From Symbiobacterium sp. (GTDB lineage: Bacteria > Bacillota > Sulfobacillia > UBA995 > UBA9673): a stretch of 62,211 bases of DNA. Shown in pieces: positions 1 through 9,279 of the stretch. The stretch is from NCBI GenBank assembly GCA_020725405.1, contig DYFB01000077.1, positions 1 to 62,211 on the forward strand, in the 5' to 3' direction. Under the pieces are notes generated by a model that was not told the DNA's origin, did no database searches, and was given only the letters and a program-made list of their open reading frames with translations. Positions within the stretch are counted from its first letter, which is position 1, and each line of letters starts with the position of its first letter. The position numbers and the translations under genes were made by a program.

Positions 1-132
1 CAGGCCCAGGGCCTCATCAGCTTGCACGCCACATACCGCACACTTCGTCAACCTTGCTGAACCGCCGGATGCGGACCCGCATGTCCGGTGGTGTGGGAGG
101 ACGGGGAGCGAGACGCTCCCCTCCTACCCGAT
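1..132 (+). mobile_element. 3' end of a group II intron (domain V/VI region); the rest lies upstream of the window
   Basis: GAACCGCCGGATGCGGACCCGCATGTCCGGTGGTGTGGGAGGACGGGGAGCGAGACGCTCCCCTCCTACCCGAT: domain V-like hairpin followed by domain VI-like hairpin and the typical CTACCCGAT end; upstream 'CACTTCGTCAACCTTGCTGAACCGCC' resembles sequence downstream of intron-encoded proteins. Confidence 0.75.
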
Positions 133-146
133 CGCCCGGCAGGGGG

Positions 147-1085
147 TCAGCTCGGGAGTATGCCCATCTTCTCGAGGACGTAGCGGGCCCGGGCGGTTGA
201 GGTGTGCTTCGCTCGGGAGAGCGCCTGCCCGGCTGCGGCGATGCGGGCCAGCCGCTCGGGGTCGGCGAGGAGAGCCTCAATCTTGTCCAGCATGTCCCCC
301 GGGCTGCCGAAGAAGACGGCGCTCTCCCCGTCGACGAAGTTGTCGGGGATGAGGATAGGCAGCCGCTCGCTGAGGAGCAGGGCCCCGTGGTAGGGTATTT
401 CCCAGTAGCGGAAGGTGTCCCAGGCCACGCCGCGCAGTGAGACGGCGATCTTGCTCCGGTTGAGTATCCAGCAGAACTGGTCCCGCGGCAGGTCGGCACC
501 CAGATAGACCGTGTATCCCTGGCGGCGCAGGAGCTCGGCGCACCACACGCGGACCTCCACGGTCGGCCTGGCCACGAAGGAGACCGCGATGTCCCTCTCC
601 GTATCGGCCGGGAGCATGACCCGAGGCGGCGCCGCGAGAGGCAAGGGGAAGAGGTCGGGCTCCAGCGAGTACATCTCCATCTTGAAGCGGTGGGTATAGC
701 GGATACCGGCCGGCCAGCCGCCGCGCTCCTCACCGTGGAGGAGGGCCACCGGGCAGCGCGGGAACCGGTCCTGGATCTCCCGCCACACGGCCACCGCCTC
801 GGGCCGGATGCTCCCGACGATCACGGCGTCGAACGCCTCACACATGTCGAGGATATCGATGAGTTCCACGGGCCTCCGGTGTCCGGGGCCGCCGGCCGGC
901 TCATCGTAGAAGTTGTACTGGAACACGCTATAGTCCTTGTAGGGATAGCAGTAGACGCGTTCGGGCCCGAGAAGCTCGTCCAGGCCCTCGTGCAGGATGT
1001 CCTCCTGAAAGCATATATCGGGACTCGTGAGGAATAGGATGGTCGTCGGCATACGGCTCTGCGCTGACCTCACTCCCACGGGCAC
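147..1085 (-). CDS. CgeB-like glycosyltransferase (glycosyl transferase 1-2 type)
   Basis: 312 aa; long near-identical stretches with the 11254-12165 product (EGLDELLGP..VYCYPYKDYS, DTFRYWEIPYHGALLLS..RLPILIPDNFVDGESAVF); start uncertain (GTG 1085 or ATG 1052). Confidence 0.7.
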   Translation of the reverse strand: MPVGVRSAQSRMPTTILFLTSPDICFQEDILHEGLDELLGPERVYCYPYKDYSVFQYNFYDEPAGGPGHRRPVELIDILDMCEAFDAVIVGSIRPEAVAVWREIQDRFPRCPVALLHGEERGGWPAGIRYTHRFKMEMYSLEPDLFPLPLAAPPRVMLPADTERDIAVSFVARPTVEVRVWCAELLRRQGYTVYLGADLPRDQFCWILNRSKIAVSLRGVAWDTFRYWEIPYHGALLLSERLPILIPDNFVDGESAVFFGSPGDMLDKIEALLADPERLARIAAAGQALSRAKHTSTARARYVLEKMGILPS

Positions 1086-1318
1086 TCTATCCTACAAGAT
1101 ATGCAGTCTGTCTGAACCTGGCAACAGCCCAAGCCAGGGCGCCCCGGCCTGGGTTCGCCTTCCGGCGCCCGAGGTTCAGTCGTCGGAGATCACTATCACC
1201 CCTTGCCGACGGTCGAAGCCGCGCCCCCCTCAACCGCGGCGCGGGCCGGCAGGATAAGCGACCAGGGCTCCCGAAGGCATCCGCCATCCGGCTGCCGCCT
1301 GCAAGTGAGGAGTGCGCC

Positions 1319-2806
1319 ATGGACAACAAGGAGCTTGATGATCTGCGGAGAGAAGTGGAGGCCCTCAGCGAACGGGTCCGGCGACTGGAAGGTCAACTGT
1401 CTGGCCTCGCCGTCCGACCCCCGGCCGGAGCCTCAGCGGCCGGGCCGGGGGCAGCCCCGTCGGCGGCCGGGCCGGGGGCAGCCCCGTCGGCGGCCGTTCC
1501 GGGGGCAGCCCCGTCGGCGGCCGTTCCGGGGGCAGCCCCGTCGGCGGCCGTTCCGGGGGCAGCCCCGCCGGCGCCCGTTCCGGGTCCGGCCTCGGGGCTG
1601 CCCACGGGCGAACCGGAGAGCCTGGAGAGCCGCATCGGTGGCCTGTGGCTTAACCGCATCGGTGCGGTGGCCCTGGTATCGGCCCTGGCCTTCTTCCTGA
1701 AGTACGCCTTCGACCATGGCTGGGTGAGCGAGTACGGACGGATCGCCATCGGTCTTGCGACGGGGGTGCTGCTCCTGGGGGCCGGCGAGCACTACCTCAG
1801 TCGGGGACGGATGGTCCGGTTCGGGATCGGCCTCGGCGGGGCCGGTATCGCCGCCTTTTACGTGACCATCCATGCCGCTCTGAGTTTCTACGGCCTGATC
1901 GATCCCCTGACCGCCAAGGTCCTGATGTCGGCGGTGACCTTGCTCGCCCTGGGTCTTGCCCTTCGCCGCAACCTGGTCGCCTTTGCCGTTGTGGGCCTGG
2001 CCGGCGGCTACCTGACCCCGCTCCTCACCTCCGGGGCTGGAGCCTACGTGGCCCTCTACACCTATCTACTGGTCTTCAGCCTGGTCATTCTGGCCGTGTC
2101 CCTCGGCAAGCGCTGGCATGGTCTTTCCCTGCTCGGCCTGCTCTTCACTTACACTCTCTACATTGCCGGCCTGAACGCGAGCCATCCGGGTCCGAACGCG
2201 ATCTCTCCGGGAGAACTCGCCGCCTACATGTGGTTCCTGTCCTTGTTTCACCTCCTCTTCATGGTCGCTGGTCCGGCCGGCGGTCTGTGCCGGCGGGAAC
2301 CGGCCGACGGGTGGCTGATAGCCGGTTCGGTCGTGTCGTCACTGCTCTACGTCTCCCTGGCCGGCGCCCTCCTCTTTGGGGGGCACCGAGGCTTGCTGGC
2401 CCTCGCTCTTCTGGGCTGGGGGGCCTTCTGCCTGGCGGTCATGGTGGTCGTCGGCTGCCGCGGCCAGCAGCGCGACCCGCGCCTGGGCCACTGGATGCTG
2501 GTCCTGGCCTTCGGCTACGTGGCTTTCGCCGTTCCCTTCGGACTTGACGCCCGCTGGGTTACGGTCGCCTGGCTGGTCCAGTCACTGGCGGTGGTCGCCC
2601 TCGGCATATGGAGGAGGGCTTCCCTCCTGCGCTGGCTCGGCATCAGCCTTCTGCTGGTGACCGCGGGCAAGCTCGTGCTGGTAGACCTGGCCGGGCTGGA
2701 GACCGTCTGGCGGATACTGATGTTCCTGGCCTCGGGCCTGGTCTTCCTGATGGCCTCATACCTCTACCAGCGCTTCCTCGGCCCACAGCAGGGTCAGGCG
2801 GCCTAG
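1319..2806 (+). CDS. DUF2339-like polytopic membrane protein with N-terminal coiled segment and Ala/Pro repeat
   Basis: 495 aa, coiled N-terminus, GAAPSAAVP repeats, then many TM segments (RIGGLWLNRIGAVALVSALAFFLKYAFDHGW). Confidence 0.8.
   Translation: MDNKELDDLRREVEALSERVRRLEGQLSGLAVRPPAGASAAGPGAAPSAAGPGAAPSAAVPGAAPSAAVPGAAPSAAVPGAAPPAPVPGPASGLPTGEPESLESRIGGLWLNRIGAVALVSALAFFLKYAFDHGWVSEYGRIAIGLATGVLLLGAGEHYLSRGRMVRFGIGLGGAGIAAFYVTIHAALSFYGLIDPLTAKVLMSAVTLLALGLALRRNLVAFAVVGLAGGYLTPLLTSGAGAYVALYTYLLVFSLVILAVSLGKRWHGLSLLGLLFTYTLYIAGLNASHPGPNAISPGELAAYMWFLSLFHLLFMVAGPAGGLCRREPADGWLIAGSVVSSLLYVSLAGALLFGGHRGLLALALLGWGAFCLAVMVVVGCRGQQRDPRLGHWMLVLAFGYVAFAVPFGLDARWVTVAWLVQSLAVVALGIWRRASLLRWLGISLLLVTAGKLVLVDLAGLETVWRILMFLASGLVFLMASYLYQRFLGPQQGQAA
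1434..1582 (+). repeat. 27-bp in-frame tandem repeat (9 aa, GAAPSAAVP), about 5 copies
   Basis: gggggcagccccgtcggcggccgttcc repeated with period 27. Confidence 0.9.
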
Positions 2807-2834
2807 GGAGCGGCCCGGAGAGGAGGGCGCCGAC

Positions 2835-4223
2835 GTGACGACACGGGGAGCCGCGCGACGGGGAGCCGACCAAGTCGGAGCGCCTGAACTGGCCTTCTTC
2901 TCGTCGCCCATCGCCGACCGGGAGGAAGTGGCCGCCTCCGCGGCCCGCGTAAGGCGTGAGCTCGAGAGGTGTCTCCCGGCCGGGGGGAGAGGCCCGGCAG
3001 CCCTCCCGGTAGCCTGCGTCCTCACGGGCGGTACCGAGGCCCGGGTGCTCGACTGGCTTGCCGCTCGGGAGCGGGAGAAGCGGCCCGACGACCCCGGAGC
3101 GGGCTCGTCCGGCGGCCCGGCCCCGCCCGACCGGGTCCCGGTCGTCCTGCTGGCCCTGCCGCAGTCGAACTCCCTCCCGGCCTGCTTCGAGATTCTGGCC
3201 CGCCTGAGACAGGTCGGCCGGGCGGGGCGCATCGTCGTCTTCGAGCGCGGCGGGTGGCGGGAAGAACTCGTCGCCCTGTGGACGATGGGGCGGACAGCGT
3301 CCTTCCTGAGGACAGCCCGGCTGGGCCTTCTCGGCGGCCCGTCGGCCTGGCTCGTGGCCAGTTCCACGCCAGCCGGGCTCGTGCGCGAGGTGTGGGGCCC
3401 GACCGTCGTGGAGCTTCCCCTGACCGACCTCATTGCGCGGGCCCGCCGGTTGGCCGGCCCGGACCTGGTCGGCGAGGCCGCTTCCCTCCGGGAGAGGGCC
3501 CTCGGGGTGGTGGAACCGACGGACGACGCCCTCGTCGGGGCTCTCGCGCTGGCCCGGGCCCTGCGCGAGGTGGTCTCCGAGCACGGCCTCGACGCCGTGA
3601 CCCTGAGGTGCTTCGACCTCCTCGAGCCCCTGGGCAACACCGGCTGCCTGGCTCTGGCGCTCCTGAACGACGAGGGTGTGACGGCCGCCTGCGAGGGCGA
3701 CATCCCCGCGACCCTGACCATGATGCTCCTACAGAGCCTGACCGGGCGCCCCTGCTTCATGGCCAACCCCTCCGACCTCGACCCTGAGAGGGGGCTTGTC
3801 ACCTTCGCCCACTGCACCGTCCCCCTCGGACTCGTGACGTCCTTCCGGCTCAGGTCGCACTTCGAGTCGAGGACCGGCGTCGGCGTGGAGGGCCGCCTGG
3901 CGGACCAGGAGGTCACGGTGGCCCGCGTGGGCGGCCCGGACCTCCGCGGCCTCGAGGTCTTCCATGGGACGGTGACCGGGCCCGGCCTGCCCGGCCTGTC
4001 CGGCGGCGTCGCCTCCGCGAGGGGGACGGCCTCGGCGGTGGACCCCGGACTCCCACGGGAGGATCTCTGCCGGACCCAGGTCACCGTGGACGTAGGACGG
4101 GAGCAGGTCCTTCGTCTTCTCGAGCGCCCGCTCGGGAACCACCACGTCATCTGCCCGGGAAGGCACACCGGGGCGGTCCGGACGTTCGCCGAGCTGTTCC
4201 TCCCGGCCCCGCGTCTTATGTAA
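2835..4223 (+). CDS. L-fucose/L-arabinose isomerase-like protein
   Basis: 462 aa; EGDIPATLTMMLLQSLTGRPCFMANPSDLD..., C-terminal NHHVICPGRHTGAVRTFAELF resembles fucose isomerase C-terminal domain. Confidence 0.65.
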   Translation: MTTRGAARRGADQVGAPELAFFSSPIADREEVAASAARVRRELERCLPAGGRGPAALPVACVLTGGTEARVLDWLAAREREKRPDDPGAGSSGGPAPPDRVPVVLLALPQSNSLPACFEILARLRQVGRAGRIVVFERGGWREELVALWTMGRTASFLRTARLGLLGGPSAWLVASSTPAGLVREVWGPTVVELPLTDLIARARRLAGPDLVGEAASLRERALGVVEPTDDALVGALALARALREVVSEHGLDAVTLRCFDLLEPLGNTGCLALALLNDEGVTAACEGDIPATLTMMLLQSLTGRPCFMANPSDLDPERGLVTFAHCTVPLGLVTSFRLRSHFESRTGVGVEGRLADQEVTVARVGGPDLRGLEVFHGTVTGPGLPGLSGGVASARGTASAVDPGLPREDLCRTQVTVDVGREQVLRLLERPLGNHHVICPGRHTGAVRTFAELFLPAPRLM

Positions 4224-4282
4224 ACGCCTCAGCTGCACCCCTCATATGCTGGTAGAGGGCTTTCCCTGAGGGGTGCGGCAGT

Positions 4283-5278
4283 GTGAGAGTTCTCATCACC
4301 GGAGTCACCGGTTTCGCCGGAAGCCATCTGGCGGAGTACGCCCTCGCCCAACCGGGGGTCGAGGTCTACGGCACCTGCCGCACGCGGAGCCGTCTTGACA
4401 ACATCATTCACCTCGAGGGCCGCCTGCGACTGGTCGAGTGCGATCTCCGCGACCCGTTCTCCGTCCAGGCCCTCATCGCCCTGACGAGACCGGACCGGCT
4501 CTTCCATCTCGCGGCCCAGAGCTTCGTCCCCACCTCCTGGACCGCCCCCGAGGAGACGATCGTGACGAACGTCCTCGGCCAGCTCAACCTCCTCGAGGCC
4601 GTCCGCAGGCACAGCCCGGAGACGCGCTTTCAGATAGCCTGCTCTTCGGAGGAGTACGGGCTCGTCCACCCGGACGAGGTGCCGATAGACGAGTCGAACC
4701 CGTTGCGCCCGCTCAGCCCGTACGGTGTCAGCAAGGTGGCTCAGGACCTCCTGGGCTACCAGTACCACGCCTCCTACGGCCTGCATACCGTGCGGACCAG
4801 GGCCTTCAACCACACCGGGCCCCGCCGGGGGGAGGTCTTCGTGACATCGAGCTTCGCCAAACAAGTGGCCGAGGTCGAGGCCGGCCGGCGCCCCCCCGTC
4901 CTGCACTGCGGCAATCTCGAGGCCCGCCGGGACTTCACCGACGTCCGCGACATGGTCAGGGCCTACTGGCTGGCCCTCGAACACGGTGAGCCGGGAGAGG
5001 TCTACGTCATCGCTTCAGGCCGGAGCTACTCCATTCGAGAGGTCCTCGAGATGGTTCTCGGAATGGCCGCCGTCCCCATCCGGGTGGAGGTCGACCCGGA
5101 ACGACTCCGTCCCTCGGACGTGCCCATCCTCGAGGGCAACGCGGCCAGGTTCCGGGCGAGGACCGGGTGGGTCCCGGAGATACCCTTCACCAAGACCATG
5201 GCCGACCTCCTCGACTACTGGCGGGCGGTCGTGGCCGGTCGTCCGGCCCCGGTGGAGGGCGTCCAGGGTGGCCGGTGA
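4283..5278 (+). CDS. GDP-mannose 4,6-dehydratase-like NAD-dependent epimerase/dehydratase
   Basis: GVTGFAGSHL Rossmann motif, YGVSK catalytic motif, Gmd-like RPSDVPILEGNAARFRARTGW. Confidence 0.8.
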   Translation: MRVLITGVTGFAGSHLAEYALAQPGVEVYGTCRTRSRLDNIIHLEGRLRLVECDLRDPFSVQALIALTRPDRLFHLAAQSFVPTSWTAPEETIVTNVLGQLNLLEAVRRHSPETRFQIACSSEEYGLVHPDEVPIDESNPLRPLSPYGVSKVAQDLLGYQYHASYGLHTVRTRAFNHTGPRRGEVFVTSSFAKQVAEVEAGRRPPVLHCGNLEARRDFTDVRDMVRAYWLALEHGEPGEVYVIASGRSYSIREVLEMVLGMAAVPIRVEVDPERLRPSDVPILEGNAARFRARTGWVPEIPFTKTMADLLDYWRAVVAGRPAPVEGVQGGR

Positions 5279-6353
5279 CAAGCTGAAGGGTTTGGTCCTG
5301 TGCGGCGGTCGCGGAACGCGCCTGCGCCCCCTCACCTATACGCGGGCCAAGCAGCTCATCCCCATCGCCAACCGGCCCAGCGTCTTCTACGCCATCGACG
5401 ACCTCGCCGCGGCCGGCATCCGCGACATCGGCGTGGTCGTCAGCCCGGAGACGGGGGCGGAGGTGGAGGAAGCCTTCGGCGACGGCGAGGCCTGGGGGGT
5501 CAGCTTCACCTTCATCCTCCAGGAAGCTCCGCTCGGGCTGGCCCACGCGGTGAAGACGGCCCGTCCCTTCCTCGGTCGCGACTCCTTCCTCATGTATCTC
5601 GGCGACAACCTCCTCTCCGGAGGTCTCTCCCGCCTGGTCGAGGTCTTTCGGAGCGGCGACCTCCACGCCCTGGTGCTGCTCACCCGGGTCGAGGACCCGA
5701 CCCAGTTCGGCGTCGCCGTGGTCGACCTGCAGGGCCGGGTCGTCCGGCTCGTCGAGAAGCCCAAGGACCCACCGTCGGACCTCGCCCTGGTTGGGGTTTA
5801 CGTGTTTCATCCGGTGATCCACGAGGTCATCGAGACCCTTCGGCCGAGCTCGCGAGGGGAGTACGAGATAACCGACGCCATCCAGGGGCTTCTCGACCGC
5901 GGCCTCCGGGTGGCCGCCCACCGGGTCGAGGGCTGGTGGAAGGATACCGGCAAGCCCGGCGACCTCCTCGATGCCAACCGGGTCGTTCTCTCCCGGCTCA
6001 GCCGGCGCCTCGACGGCGACGCGGTCGACTCCGAGGTGAGCGGGGAAGTCGTCGTCGAAACCGGGGCCAGGGTGGTCCGGTCGGTCGTCCGCGGCCCGGT
6101 CCACATCGCCGCCGGCGCCCTCGTCGAGGAGAGCCACGTCGGCCCCTACACGTCGGTGGGGCGGGGAGCCCGGGTTGTCCGGAGCGACGTCGAGTACTCC
6201 ATCATCCTCGACGAGGCCGCGGTTATCGACCTCCCATGCCGTCTTGACGCATCCGTCCTGGGGCAGGGCGCCACCGTGCGCGGCGGGGCCAACCGCCCGC
6301 ACCGCCACTCCGTCCGCCTCGTCCTGGGGGACCGGAGCCTGGTCAGCCTATGA
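5268..6353 (+). CDS. rmlA: Glucose-1-phosphate thymidylyltransferase, long form with left-handed beta-helix tail
   Basis: GTG start inside the longer track ORF; KGLVLCGGRGTRLRPLTYTRAKQLIPIANRP; C-terminal hexapeptide-like repeats. Confidence 0.85.
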   Translation: MAGDKLKGLVLCGGRGTRLRPLTYTRAKQLIPIANRPSVFYAIDDLAAAGIRDIGVVVSPETGAEVEEAFGDGEAWGVSFTFILQEAPLGLAHAVKTARPFLGRDSFLMYLGDNLLSGGLSRLVEVFRSGDLHALVLLTRVEDPTQFGVAVVDLQGRVVRLVEKPKDPPSDLALVGVYVFHPVIHEVIETLRPSSRGEYEITDAIQGLLDRGLRVAAHRVEGWWKDTGKPGDLLDANRVVLSRLSRRLDGDAVDSEVSGEVVVETGARVVRSVVRGPVHIAAGALVEESHVGPYTSVGRGARVVRSDVEYSIILDEAAVIDLPCRLDASVLGQGATVRGGANRPHRHSVRLVLGDRSLVSL

Positions 6354-7114
6354 CCCGGCCTCCGGGCGGAGCGGCGGGTTCCATCCTCCTCACCGGAGGC
6401 GGGGGTCGCCTGGGACGGGAACTCCTCCGCCTTCTTCCCGGCCTCGTCGCCCCGTCCCGGGCCGAGCTCGACCTTACCCGCCCCGCCTCGGTCGGCCGGG
6501 CCTTCGGCTTCCACCGGCCGGCGGTCGTCGTCCACGCCGCCGCCTTCACCGACGTCGCCCGGGCCGAGCGCGACCGGGAGGAGTGCTGGGCGGTCAACGT
6601 GCGGGGGACGGCCGCGGTGGTGCGCGAGGCCGCCCGCCACGGCTGCGCCCTCATCCACATCTCCACGGACTACGTCTTCCACGGCTCGCGGGGCTACTAC
6701 CGGGAGGACGAGCCTCCCGGGCCGGTCCGCAACTACTACGCCCTGAGCAAGCTCGCCGCGGAGGAGGTCGCCCGTCTGGCGCCCCGTCACCTCGTCATCC
6801 GCACGAGCTTCCGGCCGCGCGACTGGCCGCACCCGGTCGCCTTCGTGGACCTCTACACCAGCCAGGACTACGTCGACGTCGTGGCGCCGGACATCGCCCT
6901 GGCCATAGTGAAGTGGCGGCAAATACCCTACGACACCCTGCACATCGCCACGGAGAGGAAGACGGCCTTCGAGCTCGCCCGCCGCCGGCGTCCCGACGTC
7001 CGGCCGGGACGCCGGTCCGAGGCCGCGGTCGACCTGCCGGAGGACATCTCTCTTGACATCGCGCGCTGGCGGGGTCTGAAGGCCGGCTGGCTCGGGGAGG
7101 AGGGACCGGGGTGA
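6350..7114 (+). CDS. rmlD: dTDP-4-dehydrorhamnose reductase-like protein
   Basis: LLTGGGGRLGREL, HISTDYVFHG, YYALSKLAAEE; overlaps rmlA stop. Confidence 0.8.
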   Translation: MTRPPGGAAGSILLTGGGGRLGRELLRLLPGLVAPSRAELDLTRPASVGRAFGFHRPAVVVHAAAFTDVARAERDREECWAVNVRGTAAVVREAARHGCALIHISTDYVFHGSRGYYREDEPPGPVRNYYALSKLAAEEVARLAPRHLVIRTSFRPRDWPHPVAFVDLYTSQDYVDVVAPDIALAIVKWRQIPYDTLHIATERKTAFELARRRRPDVRPGRRSEAAVDLPEDISLDIARWRGLKAGWLGEEGPG

Positions 7115-7158
7115 CGGGGACGGGGTGGGGACCGGGGTGACGGGGATGGGGTGGGGGG
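7103..7158 (+). repeat. 26-bp tandem duplication forming a GGGG-rich (G-quadruplex-capable) tract at the rmlD/rmlC junction
   Basis: ggaccggggtgacggggacggggtgg / ggaccggggtgacggggatggggtgg, followed by gggg. Confidence 0.9.
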
Positions 7159-7700
7159 TGACCCCCCTGCCTGAGGTGGCGAGGGCCCTCACCTTCCAGG
7201 ACTACGGCCGGGGCCCGGAGCTCGAGGGCGTCTACCACCGTCCGCTGCGGAAGCACCGGGCCCTGGAGGGCTGGTTCATGGAGTACCTGCGGGTGACGGG
7301 AGGAAGGGCCGAGACCGACGTCGGAGTCCCCGGGGACTTCGAGGTCCGTCAGGTTTCCTTCTCCTACGCCGCGCCCGGGCGGCTGAACGCCTTCCACCTT
7401 CACCCGCGGGAGCGGCAGGACGAGCTCTGGTGTGTCGTCGACGGTCTTCTGGCCGTCTGGCTCGTTGACGTGAGGGAGGGGTCGCCGACGGCCGGGCTGC
7501 GGCGCCGCTATATCCTCTCCGGGGAGGAGCCGGCTCTTCTCCACATCCCGTCGGGTGTGGCCCACGGCTACCGGGCCGGCCCGGCCGGGGCCCTCCTGGT
7601 CTACGCCGTGACGTCGCAGTTCGACCCGGTCCACCCCAACGAGGCCCGCCTCCCCTGGGATCACTTCGGCGCCGGGCTGTGGGAGGATGACCGTGGCTGA
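7125..7700 (+). CDS. rmlC: RmlC-like cupin (dTDP-4-dehydrorhamnose 3,5-epimerase family)
   Basis: FHLHPRERQDELWCVVDGLLAVWLVDVR..., LLHIPSGVAHGYRA; start ambiguous (GTG 7125 or ATG 7146). Confidence 0.75.
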   Translation: MGTGVTGMGWGVTPLPEVARALTFQDYGRGPELEGVYHRPLRKHRALEGWFMEYLRVTGGRAETDVGVPGDFEVRQVSFSYAAPGRLNAFHLHPRERQDELWCVVDGLLAVWLVDVREGSPTAGLRRRYILSGEEPALLHIPSGVAHGYRAGPAGALLVYAVTSQFDPVHPNEARLPWDHFGAGLWEDDRG

Positions 7701-8652
7701 CTTCAGGCGGGTCGTCGTGACCGGCGGCGCCGGTTTCATCGGGTCGAACTACGTCCGCTACGCTCTCGACCACCACCCGGAGTGGGAGATCGTCGTCCTC
7801 GACAAGCTGACCTACGCCGGGAACCTCGCGAACCTGAGCGAGTCCATGGGGCGCATAACCTTCATCCGCGGCGACATCGCCGACCCCGACGACGTGGACC
7901 GGGTCGTGGCCGGAGCCGACGCCGTGCTCAACTTCGCGGCCGAGTCGCACGTGGACCGGTCTCTGGCCGATGCCAGGCCGTTCGTCAGGACGAACGTCGA
8001 GGGGGTAATGGTCCTCCTCGAGGCCGTCCGCCGGCACGGCGTGGGCCGCTTCCTCCAGGTCTCCACGGACGAGGTCTACGGCGACCTCGCGGGGACCGAC
8101 CGGCGGTCGGTCGAAACCGACCCGTTCCGGCCCCGGAGCCCCTATGCCGCGACCAAGGCCGGCGCCGAGCACCTCGTCTGGGCCTACGGCGCGTCTTTCG
8201 GGCTCGACGTCGTGGCCACGCGGGGCTCAAACACCTACGGCCCCTGCCAGTACCCGGAGAAGATCATCCCCCTCTTCACGGTGAACGCCCTCCGAGGCCT
8301 ACCCCTCCCCCTCTACGGGGACGGGAGCGCCGTCCGGGACTACATGCACGTCGAGGACCACTGCTCCGGTATCGACGCCGTCCTCCACCGGGGGGCCGCC
8401 GGGGAGGCCTACAATCTCGGCGCCCGGCTCGAAATCTCCGGCCTGGACGTGGCCCGCCGCATCCTGGACCTCCTCGGGGCCCCCGGGGAACTGATTCGCT
8501 TCGTGGCCGACCGTCCTGGGCACGACTACCGCTACTCCGTCGACCCCTCGAAGGCCGAGGCCCTCGGGTGGACGAGGGCCTGGACCTTCGAGAAGGGTCT
8601 CGCTCAGACGGTCCGGTGGTACGCCGAGAATGTCGCCCGGTGGGACGGCTAA
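7687..8652 (+). CDS. rmlB: dTDP-glucose 4,6-dehydratase
   Basis: VVTGGAGFIGSNYVRYALDHHPEWEIVVLDKLTYAGNLANL; FAAESHVDRS; YAATKAGAEHL. Confidence 0.92.
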   Translation: MTVADFRRVVVTGGAGFIGSNYVRYALDHHPEWEIVVLDKLTYAGNLANLSESMGRITFIRGDIADPDDVDRVVAGADAVLNFAAESHVDRSLADARPFVRTNVEGVMVLLEAVRRHGVGRFLQVSTDEVYGDLAGTDRRSVETDPFRPRSPYAATKAGAEHLVWAYGASFGLDVVATRGSNTYGPCQYPEKIIPLFTVNALRGLPLPLYGDGSAVRDYMHVEDHCSGIDAVLHRGAAGEAYNLGARLEISGLDVARRILDLLGAPGELIRFVADRPGHDYRYSVDPSKAEALGWTRAWTFEKGLAQTVRWYAENVARWDG

Positions 8653-9251
8653 CCGGGCGGGCGCCGCGGCGTCAGCCTGCGGACACTGAACATGACGTGC
8701 GGCGTGGGCTCGGACCAGTCGGGCGACTCCCGGATGAACTCCTGAATGACTCTGGACGGACCGGGCGCGCCAGCGTCGTGGAAGGCCGCCCACCCATCCT
8801 TGACGATGAACGGCGACCAGCCCAGGAAGTCGGCCTTCACCGACTTGTAGTCGTGGGCGGCGTCGATGAAGAGAAGGCCCACGGGCTTCGTCCAGATCCT
8901 GCAGACATCGGCCGTCTTCCCGGTGATGGGGGTGACGATGTCCGTGAGACCGAGCCACTCCATGTTGGACCGGAACTCAGGAAACGTCGTCGCCGTCGGG
9001 TCCCAGAAGAGATGCTGGTGCTCCTCGGAGCCGCGCCAGTGGTCTACGGCATAGACCCGCGCGCCGTGGCCGGCCTTACTGCCGAGGCCCAGCCAGGCTG
9101 TTGACTTGCCCTTCCAACTCCCGAGCTCCACGATGGCCAGGTGCGCCGGGGTGATGGAGGCAAGATAGGCCAGCCGCCGCCCCTCGTCAATCGAGAGCCA
9201 GCCCTCGATCTGGTCCAGCTCGTCCTCATTCGGCAGGGTCAGGACCGTCAC
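8649..9251 (-). CDS. Class I SAM-dependent methyltransferase
   Basis: IVELGSWKGKSTAWLGLG, VGLLFIDAAHDYKSVKADF; GTG at 9251 has SD GGAGG 7 nt upstream (track ORF starts at 9269). Confidence 0.75.
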   Translation of the reverse strand: MTVLTLPNEDELDQIEGWLSIDEGRRLAYLASITPAHLAIVELGSWKGKSTAWLGLGSKAGHGARVYAVDHWRGSEEHQHLFWDPTATTFPEFRSNMEWLGLTDIVTPITGKTADVCRIWTKPVGLLFIDAAHDYKSVKADFLGWSPFIVKDGWAAFHDAGAPGPSRVIQEFIRESPDWSEPTPHVMFSVRRLTPRRPPG

Positions 9252-9279
9252 CCGATCACCTCCTCTCACGGCCTCGGCC

